DNA of 64,000 bases from CALLPQ01 sp964392325 (GTDB lineage: Bacteria; Pseudomonadota; Alphaproteobacteria; Caulobacterales; Parvularculaceae). How positions within the stretch are numbered: the stretch's first letter is position 1; every line of letters begins with the position of its first letter. Location of the stretch: assembly GCA_964392325.1 (NCBI GenBank), contig CAYMPJ010000018.1, forward strand, positions 10,944 through 74,943, written 5' to 3'. The notes below the pieces were generated by a model that worked only from the letters and a program-made list of their open reading frames with translations, made no database searches and had not been told where the DNA came from. Position numbers and translations under genes: made by a program. Shown here one piece after another: positions 55,424 to 63,683 of this stretch.

Positions 55424-56614
55424 TTAGTGCGGCAATAGATTGTTGCTTGTTTCATCGCGATGTTTTTTCAAATATTTCATGAAAGGCGTTCCCCCTGTAC
55501 CGACCTCCGTATCGTTACCCGCCGCGCCCCTCTTTTGCTTATTTATATAATTGGCTGCGTAAAGCAGGTGTTGCGTTCGAAAATCTGATACAGCTTGAAC
55601 AAGATGGTTATACCCATCAGTCATCGCGGCGTTGCCCGTACTCTTCACAAATTCGCGCAATTTACTTGTTTGGCGAACATCATCTATAAATCTTCGATGC
55701 GAAGGCGGGCGATAAATATGCAATTGATCGAGAAACGTCTTTAAAGGATCAGCAGCATGCCCGATTCCCAATAATGCATCCATAGTAGGCACTATTGAAG
55801 ACTGTGACCCGGTTTGTCCGCGAAATGTCTGTGGCTTACCGGCATATTTAGCAACACCTTCATAAATAATGCCGTTGGGCAATGCGGGATTATCTCTCCA
55901 TCCATGAATATAAGGACGTACACGTTCAAAATAGACATAAGGATCGCAGCGCTCGGGCATTCGTTTGAATATATCGATAATATCGCCCCAAACCGGCGCC
56001 ATTTTATTCAAACAATCAGTGACGCTATCGGTGTCATTGTTTTCGATGGCCTCAACAATTGGCTTCATTAGTGCCAAACATTCCCCCGCTCTTGCCTCAA
56101 TTGCTACGTGAATAAGAACAAACCAGTTTTCATCCTGACCACCCAGAAAATTTTGAATCATATAAATATTATCAAGATCGACATCGCCATCATTATTCAA
56201 TTTTGCCCAATTATCGAGCACATAACCCGAATAAGGTAGTAAGGGCTGTTGCCCCAGACGCTCAGCAAGGCAACACATTGGCACTGCTAATTTTTCGGGC
56301 AATATTTCAGGAGCTTCATCTTCGCCCCAAACATATGCCTGAACCATAAACGAGTAATGCACCATCAACATTCGAGCTTGATGATCATCCAATGGGCTAA
56401 TTTCCTTTTGCCACTCTTGTTCGTTCGCGTGACCGGGTAAATTATCTTTTAAATATTGTCTAACGCGTCCCGAGGGTAAGATTGACGGCAACGCCATTGC
56501 AATTTTTCTAGCGGTTGCTGACGCGCCAGAAAGTGCAATCAGGTCGGCATTATAATCACACAAAAATCCTCTATCGGCGGAGATATCATAGTCTTGAAGT
56601 TCTAAAAGTGCCAT
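55424..56614 (-). CDS. Indoleamine 2,3-dioxygenase family protein
   Basis: A heme dioxygenase of the IDO type, which opens the indole ring of tryptophan to give N-formylkynurenine. Diagnostic sequence: RPYIHGWRDNPALPNG, then FRGQTGSQSSIVPTMDALLGI, and the C-terminal FRTQHLLYAANYI, whose His is the proximal heme ligand position, with GTGGTPFMKYLKKHRDET. This is IDO, not the tetrameric bacterial tryptophan 2,3-dioxygenase. From ATG 56614 it is 396 residues; a TTG at 56629 would add five. It is divergent from an Lrp/AsnC regulator. No other kynurenine-pathway gene is adjacent, so the catalytic role in vivo is inferred. Confidence 0.88.
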   Translation of the reverse strand: MALLELQDYDISADRGFLCDYNADLIALSGASATARKIAMALPSILPSGRVRQYLKDNLPGHANEQEWQKEISPLDDHQARMLMVHYSFMVQAYVWGEDEAPEILPEKLAVPMCCLAERLGQQPLLPYSGYVLDNWAKLNNDGDVDLDNIYMIQNFLGGQDENWFVLIHVAIEARAGECLALMKPIVEAIENNDTDSVTDCLNKMAPVWGDIIDIFKRMPERCDPYVYFERVRPYIHGWRDNPALPNGIIYEGVAKYAGKPQTFRGQTGSQSSIVPTMDALLGIGHAADPLKTFLDQLHIYRPPSHRRFIDDVRQTSKLREFVKSTGNAAMTDGYNHLVQAVSDFRTQHLLYAANYINKQKRGAAGNDTEVGTGGTPFMKYLKKHRDETSNNLLPH

Positions 56615-56687
56615 TTCATGAAAATCCAATGGGAAGCAATAAAATCAGTGAATTTCACAACTTTAAGTGCTTTTAATCGAAATAATG

Positions 56688-56730
56688 TTGCTTTTATCGT
56701 GAATTTTTACATATATTCGCAATATATGTA
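56688..56730 (+). promoter_or_regulatory. lrp promoter with palindromic operator over the start codon
   Basis: TTGCTT (56688-56693) and TATATT (56712-56717) are 18 bases apart, and the predicted start site falls at or next to the ATG at 56726. A perfect inverted repeat TACATATATT-CGC-AATATATGTA (56708-56730) covers the -10 box and the start codon. No ribosome-binding site is present. This fits a leaderless, autoregulated lrp gene. The regulator binding here is inference. Confidence 0.55.
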
Positions 56731-57178
56731 CGTTTTAGATGATATAAATCACAATATATTGCGAGAACTCGAAACCAACGGGCGGATCAGCAATGTTGAT
56801 CTGGCGGAACGAGTCGGGCTATCCGCATCTGCATGTTTGCGCCGCGTCCAAGAGCTAGAGACATCTGGTATTATTCAAGGATATCGCGCCGTCCTCAATC
56901 GCCGGGAACTTGGCGCGGCAATCACAATTTTTGTCCTTGTCGGTCTTTCGGCGCACCTAAAAAAGGATGCAAAAGCATTTGAGCGGGCCATGAATGCCGC
57001 GCCGCAAGTTCGCGAATGCCATAATGTAACCGGCTCTATTGAATATATTTTGCGCGTCGAAGTTGCCGGTCTTGAAGCCTATAAAGAATTTCATACAGAC
57101 ATTCTTGGCACGCTTTCACAAGTAGGAAGCATTACTTCTTATATTACGCTGGGTACCGCAAAAGATTTACGTGCTTAA
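56726..57178 (+). CDS. Lrp/AsnC family transcriptional regulator
   Basis: A 150-residue regulator. The N-terminal winged helix-turn-helix covers LDDINHNILRELETNGRIS, then NVDLAERVGLSASACLRRVQELETSG (about 23-48), and the C-terminal RAM/ligand-binding domain runs from ITIFVLVGLS, with CHNVTGSIEYILRVEV. The frame is open to 56618, but the ATG at 56726 is where family sequence begins. It is divergent from the indoleamine dioxygenase gene, and Lrp-type regulators often control the neighbouring amino-acid catabolic gene (KynR of pseudomonads is a parallel), so tryptophan or kynurenine may be the effector. The stop is 8 bases from that of tyrA. Confidence 0.92.
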   Translation: MYVLDDINHNILRELETNGRISNVDLAERVGLSASACLRRVQELETSGIIQGYRAVLNRRELGAAITIFVLVGLSAHLKKDAKAFERAMNAAPQVRECHNVTGSIEYILRVEVAGLEAYKEFHTDILGTLSQVGSITSYITLGTAKDLRA

Positions 57179-57186
57179 GCGGGACA

Positions 57187-58110
57187 CTAGCCATCCCGCC
57201 CGAAATTCGGCTCATCGGTTTCCTGGCCTGCTTCAACAATTGCCTGTCTTAGGGCCCGGCCCCTTGTAAAAACTTGTGATAGCTTGTCCCCATCGCCCCA
57301 CCGGATAGCGCGCTGCAAAACGGCTAATTCCTCAGTAAAGCGCCCTAAGACTTCTAACACTGCTTCCTTATTATTTAAAAAAACATCTCGCCACATTGTG
57401 GGATCAGAAGCCGCAATCCGGGTGAAATCACGAAATCCCCCTGCTGAATATTTTATAATCTCTGCTTCATTTACAGATTCCAGATCGTCTGCAGCGCCCA
57501 CTAAAGTAAAAGCAATTAAGTGGGGTAAATGCGATGTAATCGCTAAAGCCAAATCATGGTGGTCGGCATCCATTTTCTCAACCATTGACCCGATTGAAAG
57601 CCATAATGTCTCAATTCGAGCAACCGCCAGACGATATGCTTTATCGTCTCGCTCCAAAGGCGTTAAAATACACCAGCGATCCACAAACAGACTGGCAAAG
57701 CCGGCCGCAGGCCCGGATTGCTCCGTACCCGCAATAGGATGCGCAGGCACAAAATAGATATCCTCGCGAAGGGTTTGCGCAGCGCGTGTTATAGCTCCTT
57801 TAATAGAACCTACATCCATAACCACACTTTGTGGACCGGCATGTGCATTCAGACTTGTACAAAGCTTATCAATTGCCCCGACAGGAGTCGCAAGAATGAT
57901 TAAATCCGCACCGGCAATGGCTTGGCCCAAATCATTTTCAACGCCATCAATAACACCAATAGATTTTGCTTCTAATGCAATTTCTTGGTTATGATCATAA
58001 CCGGTAATTTTCTTTGCCAGTTTATTCTCGCGAATGGCACGTGCAAGCGAAGACCCAATCAAACCGGGTCCAATAATAACGATATTATCAAAAAGAATAT
58101 TGTCAGGCAT
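57187..58110 (-). CDS. tyrA: Prephenate/arogenate (cyclohexadienyl) dehydrogenase
   Basis: TyrA oxidatively decarboxylates prephenate or arogenate on the way to tyrosine. The NAD-binding motif is IIGPGLIGSSLARA (GPGLIGS at 14-20). VMDVGSIKG, VPAHPIAGTEQSGP (with the catalytic His) and SHLPHLIAF with its conserved His are the family blocks. The ATG at 58110 is preceded by an in-frame GTG. Length is 307 residues. It follows hisC by 29 bases, an arrangement common in alphaproteobacteria, and the two are probably co-transcribed. Confidence 0.94.
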   Translation of the reverse strand: MPDNILFDNIVIIGPGLIGSSLARAIRENKLAKKITGYDHNQEIALEAKSIGVIDGVENDLGQAIAGADLIILATPVGAIDKLCTSLNAHAGPQSVVMDVGSIKGAITRAAQTLREDIYFVPAHPIAGTEQSGPAAGFASLFVDRWCILTPLERDDKAYRLAVARIETLWLSIGSMVEKMDADHHDLALAITSHLPHLIAFTLVGAADDLESVNEAEIIKYSAGGFRDFTRIAASDPTMWRDVFLNNKEAVLEVLGRFTEELAVLQRAIRWGDGDKLSQVFTRGRALRQAIVEAGQETDEPNFGRDG

Positions 58111-58139
58111 CACAAAACTGATCTTCCATGCATTTCAGT

Positions 58140-59315
58140 TTACGCCTTAGCAAACTTTTTCTCTAGCAAATCCATTAGACAAGCATTTGCTTCTTCACTG
58201 CCAATTGAAATTCGCAAATAATCGGGCAACCGATATGCCTTCATCTCCCGCACCATTACGCCCTTACTTGCGAGCCATGTCTCCATCTGCGAAGCAGAAA
58301 ATCCTTCTTCCATAGGAAATTTAACCAAAATAAAATTTCCAAAAGAAGGGTGCACTTCTAACCCAAGCCCTCTGACACGCTGAACCATAATATCGCGCTG
58401 GGTTCTATTATGGACGAGATTGCGACGTACAAAATCCTGATCTTCAATTGCAGCTATTCCGGCAATCTGCGCTGCACTGCTAACATTAAATGGCCCGCGT
58501 ATACGATGTAGGGCATCGATAATTTCTGGAGCGCCATAGGCCCAACCAAGCCGAAGCGCGCCGAGACCATAAATTTTCGAAAATGTACGAGTCATAATCA
58601 CATTATCGAACTTCTCTACAAGCTCAGTACCGCAATCATAATCATCTTCTTCCATATACTCCGCATAAGCCGCATCGATAACCAGTATAATATCGCTGCG
58701 TAACCCTGCGTGAAGGCGTTCAATTTCACTTGCCGGGAGATAGGTTCCCGTTGGGTTATTCGGATTGGCAATGAATACCAGCCTTGTGTGTTCATCTACA
58801 AATTCAAGAAGTGTATCAACATTCGCAGTTAAATTTGTTTCCGGAGCAAAGTGCGTAACGGCGCCGCAAGCTTGCGCCGCTATTGCATAGACTAGAAACC
58901 CGTGTTCTGTCTGAACAATATTATCGCCCTCGCCCAAATAAGCGCGGCACAAAAGCTGTAAAATCTCGTCAGACCCTGCGCCGCAAATTATCCGGTTTGT
59001 ATCTATGTTTTCATGTTTTGAAATCGCAGTGCGCAATTGTGTAGCACCGCCATCAGGGTATAGATGCAAATTGCCGGCATTCTCGCCATAGGCTGCTATT
59101 GCGAGCGGGCTCGCCCCCAGAGCTGACTCGTTGGAGGAAAGCTTATAGATCGGGCCGGCGTAACCATCCTTATCTGCATCTTTGCCGCTACGCCCTGGAA
59201 CATAAGGTGCGATGTCCAAAATGCCCGGTCTGGGCGTTGGTTTATTAATTGGGTTCACACTCTTTTCCATTACTTTACGGTCCATTGTTTCATAGTTCAT
59301 TGCTTCATGGTCCAT
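58140..59315 (-). CDS. hisC: Histidinol-phosphate/aromatic aminotransferase
   Basis: A class I/II PLP aminotransferase of the HisC family, acting on imidazole-acetol phosphate, and in this tyrA-linked position often also on aromatic keto acids. Motifs: KLSSNESALG (58-67), PDGGATQLR, NPNNPTG (184-190), VIDAAYAEY and the Schiff-base Lys247 in TRTFSKIYGLG. The N terminus is odd: four 5-residue repeats, each starting with Met (residues 1-20), give four alternative ATGs. Conserved sequence begins only at RPGILDIAPYVPG. Translation may start at any of them; 59270 (MEKSV) would give 376 residues. Confidence 0.93.
   Translation of the reverse strand: MDHEAMNYETMDRKVMEKSVNPINKPTPRPGILDIAPYVPGRSGKDADKDGYAGPIYKLSSNESALGASPLAIAAYGENAGNLHLYPDGGATQLRTAISKHENIDTNRIICGAGSDEILQLLCRAYLGEGDNIVQTEHGFLVYAIAAQACGAVTHFAPETNLTANVDTLLEFVDEHTRLVFIANPNNPTGTYLPASEIERLHAGLRSDIILVIDAAYAEYMEEDDYDCGTELVEKFDNVIMTRTFSKIYGLGALRLGWAYGAPEIIDALHRIRGPFNVSSAAQIAGIAAIEDQDFVRRNLVHNRTQRDIMVQRVRGLGLEVHPSFGNFILVKFPMEEGFSASQMETWLASKGVMVREMKAYRLPDYLRISIGSEEANACLMDLLEKKFAKA
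59256..59315 (-). repeat. Four imperfect 15-base repeats at the hisC 5' end
   Basis: The first 60 coding bases of hisC consist of four 15-base units encoding MDHEA, MNYET, MDRKV and MEKSV. The first three are clearly related at DNA level. Each unit begins with an ATG. This looks like recent tandem expansion of a start region and might let translation start vary. Confidence 0.6.
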
Positions 59316-59489
59316 TGCGCCGGGACCAATTTCGTAATCGCGCCCCTACCCTGTAAAAACACAACTGGATGCTAGTTTTGCGTGCGCAGCCATAGCCTGA
59401 TATACCCATGCACTCAGACACTTATCAAGAGTAGTTAAGCCCCAAATAGTGCATAATCAGATTTTATAATGTAACTTCCCCATAATTTC

Positions 59490-60644
59490 ATGAATGAACA
59501 AACTCAATATAAGCCGAATGCGCTCACTCTGAATGAGTCTTTACCCCTTGATTGCGGTCAGAGGCTTGAAGGCGTTGAAATTGCCTATGAGACCTATGGC
59601 ACTCTCAATGACCTAAAATCCAATGCGATTCTCATCTGTCATGCGCTAACCGGCGATCAATATGCCAGTGATATCTATCCCTTCTCTGGCAAACCGGGTT
59701 GGTGGACGGACATAATTGGCCCCGGCAAGACAATCGACACAAACCGGTATTTTGTGATTTGCTCAAATATTCTTGGCGGGTGTATGGGGACGACGGGACC
59801 GGCTAGCATCGACCCAAAAACGGGAAAACCCTATGGTCTCACCTTCCCGGTAGTGACTATTCGCGACATGGTGCGTGCCCAAGAGCGATTAATTACACGC
59901 CTTGGAATAGATCGTTTGGTTGCTGTTATCGGCGGATCAATGGGCGGGATGCAAGTATTGGAATGGGCAGCGACCTATCCAGAACGCATTTTTGCTGCCG
60001 CGCCTATCGCAACCGCGGCAAAACATACGCCCCAAAATATCGCTTTTCATGAAGTTGGTCGCCAAGCCATTATGGCTGATCCCAATTGGCAAGATGGAAA
60101 CTATCTTATAACGGGCCATGTTCCGGCAAAAGGCTTAGCTGTTGCGAGGATGACAGCTCATATTACCTATTTATCAGAAGCCGCCCTTGATCAAAAATTT
60201 GGGCGTGGCCTTCAAGACCGCGATGAAGTTACATTTGGCTTTGACGCGGACTTTCAAGTGGAGAGTTATCTTCGCCATCAAGGCATGACATTTGTCGATC
60301 GCTTTGATGCTAATTCTTATCTCTACATAACGAGAGCTATGGATTATTTTGATTTACCCGCGCGTTCCGGCGGCCGGCTAGCGGAACTATTTAAAGATAC
60401 ACCGACCCGTTTTTTACTCGCATCCTTCAGTTCTGACTGGCTCTATCCCACAATAGAAAATCGAACGATCGTACGCGCACTTCATGCCGCAGGCAGTGAG
60501 GTTTCATTTGTAGAAATCGAAAGTGACAAAGGTCACGATGCATTCTTATTAGACGAACCAGAGTTTTCCAGTATTTTAAAAGGGTTTATCGATGTGGCAC
60601 AAGCCGATTACCATGCCCAGCTAACGCCAGGAGTATCTAGCTGA
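59490..60644 (+). CDS. metX: Homoserine O-acetyltransferase (MetX)
   Basis: MetX acylates the hydroxyl of homoserine in methionine synthesis. The 384-residue alpha/beta hydrolase has ALTGDQYA (52-59), the nucleophile Ser150 in IGGSMGGMQVLEW, Asp316 in SDWLYP and His349 in KGHDAF. A TATAAT box at 59465-59470 would start transcription about 13 bases before the ATG, with no ribosome-binding site between, so translation may begin on a nearly leaderless message. I see no SAM-II riboswitch. metW overlaps its stop by one base. Confidence 0.95.
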   Translation: MNEQTQYKPNALTLNESLPLDCGQRLEGVEIAYETYGTLNDLKSNAILICHALTGDQYASDIYPFSGKPGWWTDIIGPGKTIDTNRYFVICSNILGGCMGTTGPASIDPKTGKPYGLTFPVVTIRDMVRAQERLITRLGIDRLVAVIGGSMGGMQVLEWAATYPERIFAAAPIATAAKHTPQNIAFHEVGRQAIMADPNWQDGNYLITGHVPAKGLAVARMTAHITYLSEAALDQKFGRGLQDRDEVTFGFDADFQVESYLRHQGMTFVDRFDANSYLYITRAMDYFDLPARSGGRLAELFKDTPTRFLLASFSSDWLYPTIENRTIVRALHAAGSEVSFVEIESDKGHDAFLLDEPEFSSILKGFIDVAQADYHAQLTPGVSS

Positions 60645-61294
60645 TGGCTGAAAACCCAACAGCGCTCACTCCGCCCTCTCCGTTACAACAAAAAATCCTG
60701 AAACATGTTGCCTCAATGGTAAAAACAGGTAGCAGTGTGCTTGATGTTGGGTGCGGGGATGGACATTTACTCAATCTCCTTGCCCGCGAACGCGGCGTGC
60801 GCGCTCGCGGATTGGAAATTTCGCGCTCAGGTGTTTCTATGTGTGTGGCCCGTGGCTTGTCTGTGGTCCAAGGGGACGCAAACACCGATCTTGTCGATTA
60901 TCCTGATAAAGCATTTGATTATGTGGTTCTTACCCAGACTATTCAAGCGATGGATCGTCCACTCGATATTTTAAACCAGTCACTGCGTATCGGGAATTAT
61001 GTTATTGTCTCAACGCCAAATTTTGCCCACTGGAAGTTACGCCTGGATTTACTCCTGAATGGCCGTATGCCAAGATCACGCTCCCTGCCCTCCCATTGGT
61101 ATCACACAGATAACATCCATCTATGCACCCTGACTGATTTTATTGATTTGTGTAATGATAACGATATCAAAATTGAAAAATCATATGCAGGTAGGCCAGG
61201 ACAAGTACCGAGCGCTTTCTCACCATCAGGTTTAAGCCAGTCGTTTGCTAACTTGCGCGCTAGAGAAGCAATATTTTTATTGCGGAGAAAATAA
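60644..61294 (+). CDS. metW: Methionine biosynthesis protein MetW
   Basis: MetW is a SAM-methyltransferase-fold protein that pairs with MetX and supports methionine synthesis. The SAM-binding motif is VLDVGCGDGHLLNLLA (DVGCGDG at 34-40). GLEISRSGVSMCVARGLSVVQGD and LSQTIQAM-like sequence (VLTQTIQAMDRP) follow, and SLPSHWYHTDNIHLCTLTDF is diagnostic of MetW. At 216 residues it has normal length. The TGATG overlap with the metX stop shows translational coupling. Confidence 0.94.
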   Translation: MAENPTALTPPSPLQQKILKHVASMVKTGSSVLDVGCGDGHLLNLLARERGVRARGLEISRSGVSMCVARGLSVVQGDANTDLVDYPDKAFDYVVLTQTIQAMDRPLDILNQSLRIGNYVIVSTPNFAHWKLRLDLLLNGRMPRSRSLPSHWYHTDNIHLCTLTDFIDLCNDNDIKIEKSYAGRPGQVPSAFSPSGLSQSFANLRAREAIFLLRRK

Positions 61295-61340
61295 CATTTT
61301 CCGAAAAAGAGCAAGTCAGCAACTCGGAAGCGTGACAAAG

Positions 61341-62366
61341 CTAATGTATCGTAGTGCCCGTATCTCTTGGCGTCTCGGAAATCTTATCCCCTGTCCCCGC
61401 AGTGCTGCTACTATCGGCTGCTAGACCAGATGGCGCGATATAACCCTCAAGCATATCTTTTCCAGATCCATTACAGAGAAGATCAGGGCAATGGTTTTTT
61501 ATTTCAATCTGTATTGTCGATTGCAGCGAACTGTAATGCTCATCAAGAAAGGATTTGATCCTTGTCAGCGTTCCCGCCGCGGTATCTGAACGATTGACAG
61601 CAACGTGCATGGTAAGACGGGGATGTTCTGGAGTGAGCTGCCAGATTTGAACTTTATGGATATCCGCAATTTCTGGCGCTTTTTCTTTTAAGCCACTTAT
61701 CAAAGCTGGCACATTAATATCAGTCGGCGCACCTTCCAATAGAATATGGCCAGTATCTTTAAGTAAGTGATAGGCAGAGCGACCAATTAACAACGCAACC
61801 AGTACGGAAAGGATGGGATCAACACGCAACCAGCCAGTCGCCATAATCACTAATGCCGCCAAAACAGCAGCAGCAGAACCCAATAAATCACTCACCACAT
61901 GCAAGACCGCACCGCGAATATTCACATTGCTCTTATTGCCATATGTTAAAATCGCAAATGCAATTCCATTTGACGCGAGTCCCAAGATCGCAACAACCAG
62001 CATTGTTGACCATATCACCGGCTCAGGATTTAAAAACCGTTGAATTGCTTCAATGACAATCCACCCGATTAAAATGAAAAGCAAAATAGAATTCACGAAT
62101 GCCGCAAGAACCTGAATTCGACGATAGCCGAAATGCAAACTATCATTGGCAGGTTTTTTAGAGAACCAATGCGCGCCTGCGGCTAACCCTAAAGCCATCG
62201 CATCGGTCGACATATGCGCAGCATCGGCAATTAATGCAAGTGAGCTAGAAATTACACCGCCGACAACCTCGATAACCATGATGATTACAGTGATAAACAA
62301 AGCGGCCAAAAGACGCTTAAAATCAGTATTCTCATGATGATGATGGTGGTGACCGCACTCGGACAC
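61341..62366 (-). CDS. Cation diffusion facilitator (zinc efflux) transporter
   Basis: A CDF-family proton antiporter exporting zinc or related divalent metals. From a GTG at 62366 (AAAAGG 9 bases upstream) the product has 341 residues. It opens with a six-histidine run (residues 6-11), followed by six membrane helices. The metal site is formed by Asp48/His51/Asp55 region (LIADAAHMSTDAM) in helix 2 and LHVVSDLLGSAAAV in helix 5. A cytoplasmic dimerisation domain (about 210-300) contains HKVQIWQLTPEHPRLTMHVAV. The open frame extends to 62450, but without a better start. Zinc is the most likely substrate, by the His loop and CzcD-type motifs. Confidence 0.92.
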   Translation of the reverse strand: MSECGHHHHHHENTDFKRLLAALFITVIIMVIEVVGGVISSSLALIADAAHMSTDAMALGLAAGAHWFSKKPANDSLHFGYRRIQVLAAFVNSILLFILIGWIVIEAIQRFLNPEPVIWSTMLVVAILGLASNGIAFAILTYGNKSNVNIRGAVLHVVSDLLGSAAAVLAALVIMATGWLRVDPILSVLVALLIGRSAYHLLKDTGHILLEGAPTDINVPALISGLKEKAPEIADIHKVQIWQLTPEHPRLTMHVAVNRSDTAAGTLTRIKSFLDEHYSSLQSTIQIEIKNHCPDLLCNGSGKDMLEGYIAPSGLAADSSSTAGTGDKISETPRDTGTTIH

Positions 62367-62908
62367 TGCTCGATACCTTTTCAATGTTAGTCGAGTTGGA
62401 TTAAAAACTTTATGCTTACAGGATACGGGGGTTACATGTAACCGGCTCAAACACAGATTTTTCGATAGAAAATTGTCATAGAATAGAAAGTCGTCAATTT
62501 GTCTATTTTATGAACAATCGAACACACGATGAACCTGTCCAAGAGCTGGGTTACCATAAGCTGCAATATGGCGGTTGAGCAACACTGAAAAACGTAATTT
62601 TTTCGAGAATATTTTCAATTAATTGCTAGTTTTACCTATACCAGCACAAACTTGAGCAAATATTTTAGTGACGTGATAACATCCTCGGTCTATATCTTAA
62701 ATGGAGGAGTGATTTTAGCTCATTTTGGGACATACCTTGATGAACTCAAATCGTATGATCGGCCGATAATTCCGCTTAATAGGGTAATATATTCGGCATA
62801 TGATCAAAAACTATAATGTGAGTGTCGCTACTTAATCAAAAATAGTCTCATTTGATTGAAGAGTGTTGGGCCAAGGGGACCGGTTTTTTGTTTTTTAATA
62901 CGGGCAAT
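62367..62908. other. Divergent gap between the metal transporters
   Basis: About 540 bases separate the CDF exporter (minus) and the ZIP transporter (plus). I see no gene. Promoters of both lie here. I looked for a Zur-like palindrome and found none convincing. GGAGGAG at 62703-62709 is followed only by a short frame with an early stop. Confidence 0.35.
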
Positions 62909-63625
62909 ATGTTAGCCGTTGAGGTAAGCATTCTTGCGGCCTTGATCAGTGCTGTTGGCCTGTTATCAATGGCAATTCTCGGCGATTTAGGCAGCCGCAT
63001 TAGCCCGTATATTTCTGCGTTTGCAGTAGGTGTTCTAGCAACTGCTACCCTGTTTCATCTGCTACCTGAGGGCTATGCAATCTCCGATCGCTTCTGGGAT
63101 TGGGTGATGTTGAGCTTTCTTGGGTTTCTGGTTATGGGATTTGTATTCCGAGTGCTAATCAGTGGCCCCTCCTTCAACACTGACCTCGCATTTGCATCGA
63201 CCTCTATTTTAGCCCTTGGCATGCACTCATTTCTTGACGGCGTTCTCTATGCAGTCGCGTTTCAAGGGGATGCATTTACCGGGTGGTTAACAGTCCTGGG
63301 GTTATTGGTGCACGAATTTCCCGAAGGCATTATCATTTACTTCTTATTGCGCAACTCACGCTTACGCGTCGTGCCCGCCACCATCATTGCCTTTATCGCT
63401 GCCAGCCTGACAACAATTGCAGGAACATTGGTTGCTCTTAGCTTTATCAATATTGCCCAGGCCAGTCTGTCAGTAATGATGGGTATCACCGCAGGTGCAT
63501 TCATCTATCTGACCCTGTTTCATCTGGGCCCCCATGCAGCAACTTCTCCAGACCATCGTGGATATCTCGCCGCAGCCTTGGGCGTTTTGGTGAGCACAGC
63601 GGCTATAATATTTGCTGTCCATTAA
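62909..63625 (+). CDS. ZIP family metal transporter
   Basis: A metal uptake or release protein of the ZIP (zinc/iron permease) family, with about eight membrane helices in 238 residues. The metal-binding helices carry LALGMHSFLDGVLYAVAF (His-Ser-x-x-Asp-Gly) and LLVHEFPEGIIIYFLL (HEFPEG), the two family signatures; FHLLPEGY lies in an earlier helix and LTLFHLGPHA near the end. The open frame begins with TTG at 62852; I prefer the ATG at 62909 (MLAVEVS). It faces the CDF exporter gene, so the pair may balance zinc. Confidence 0.88.
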   Translation: MLAVEVSILAALISAVGLLSMAILGDLGSRISPYISAFAVGVLATATLFHLLPEGYAISDRFWDWVMLSFLGFLVMGFVFRVLISGPSFNTDLAFASTSILALGMHSFLDGVLYAVAFQGDAFTGWLTVLGLLVHEFPEGIIIYFLLRNSRLRVVPATIIAFIAASLTTIAGTLVALSFINIAQASLSVMMGITAGAFIYLTLFHLGPHAATSPDHRGYLAAALGVLVSTAAIIFAVH

Positions 63626-63683
63626 TTTTGCCGGATAAGCGAATGTAGCTTCAATCTAAATTGGAATTGCTTTGGCTAAATAA

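Noticed and set aside
59316..59489. SAM-II riboswitch upstream of metX
   Set aside because: The likely promoter leaves only about 13 bases of leader, and I could not find the pseudoknot sequence.
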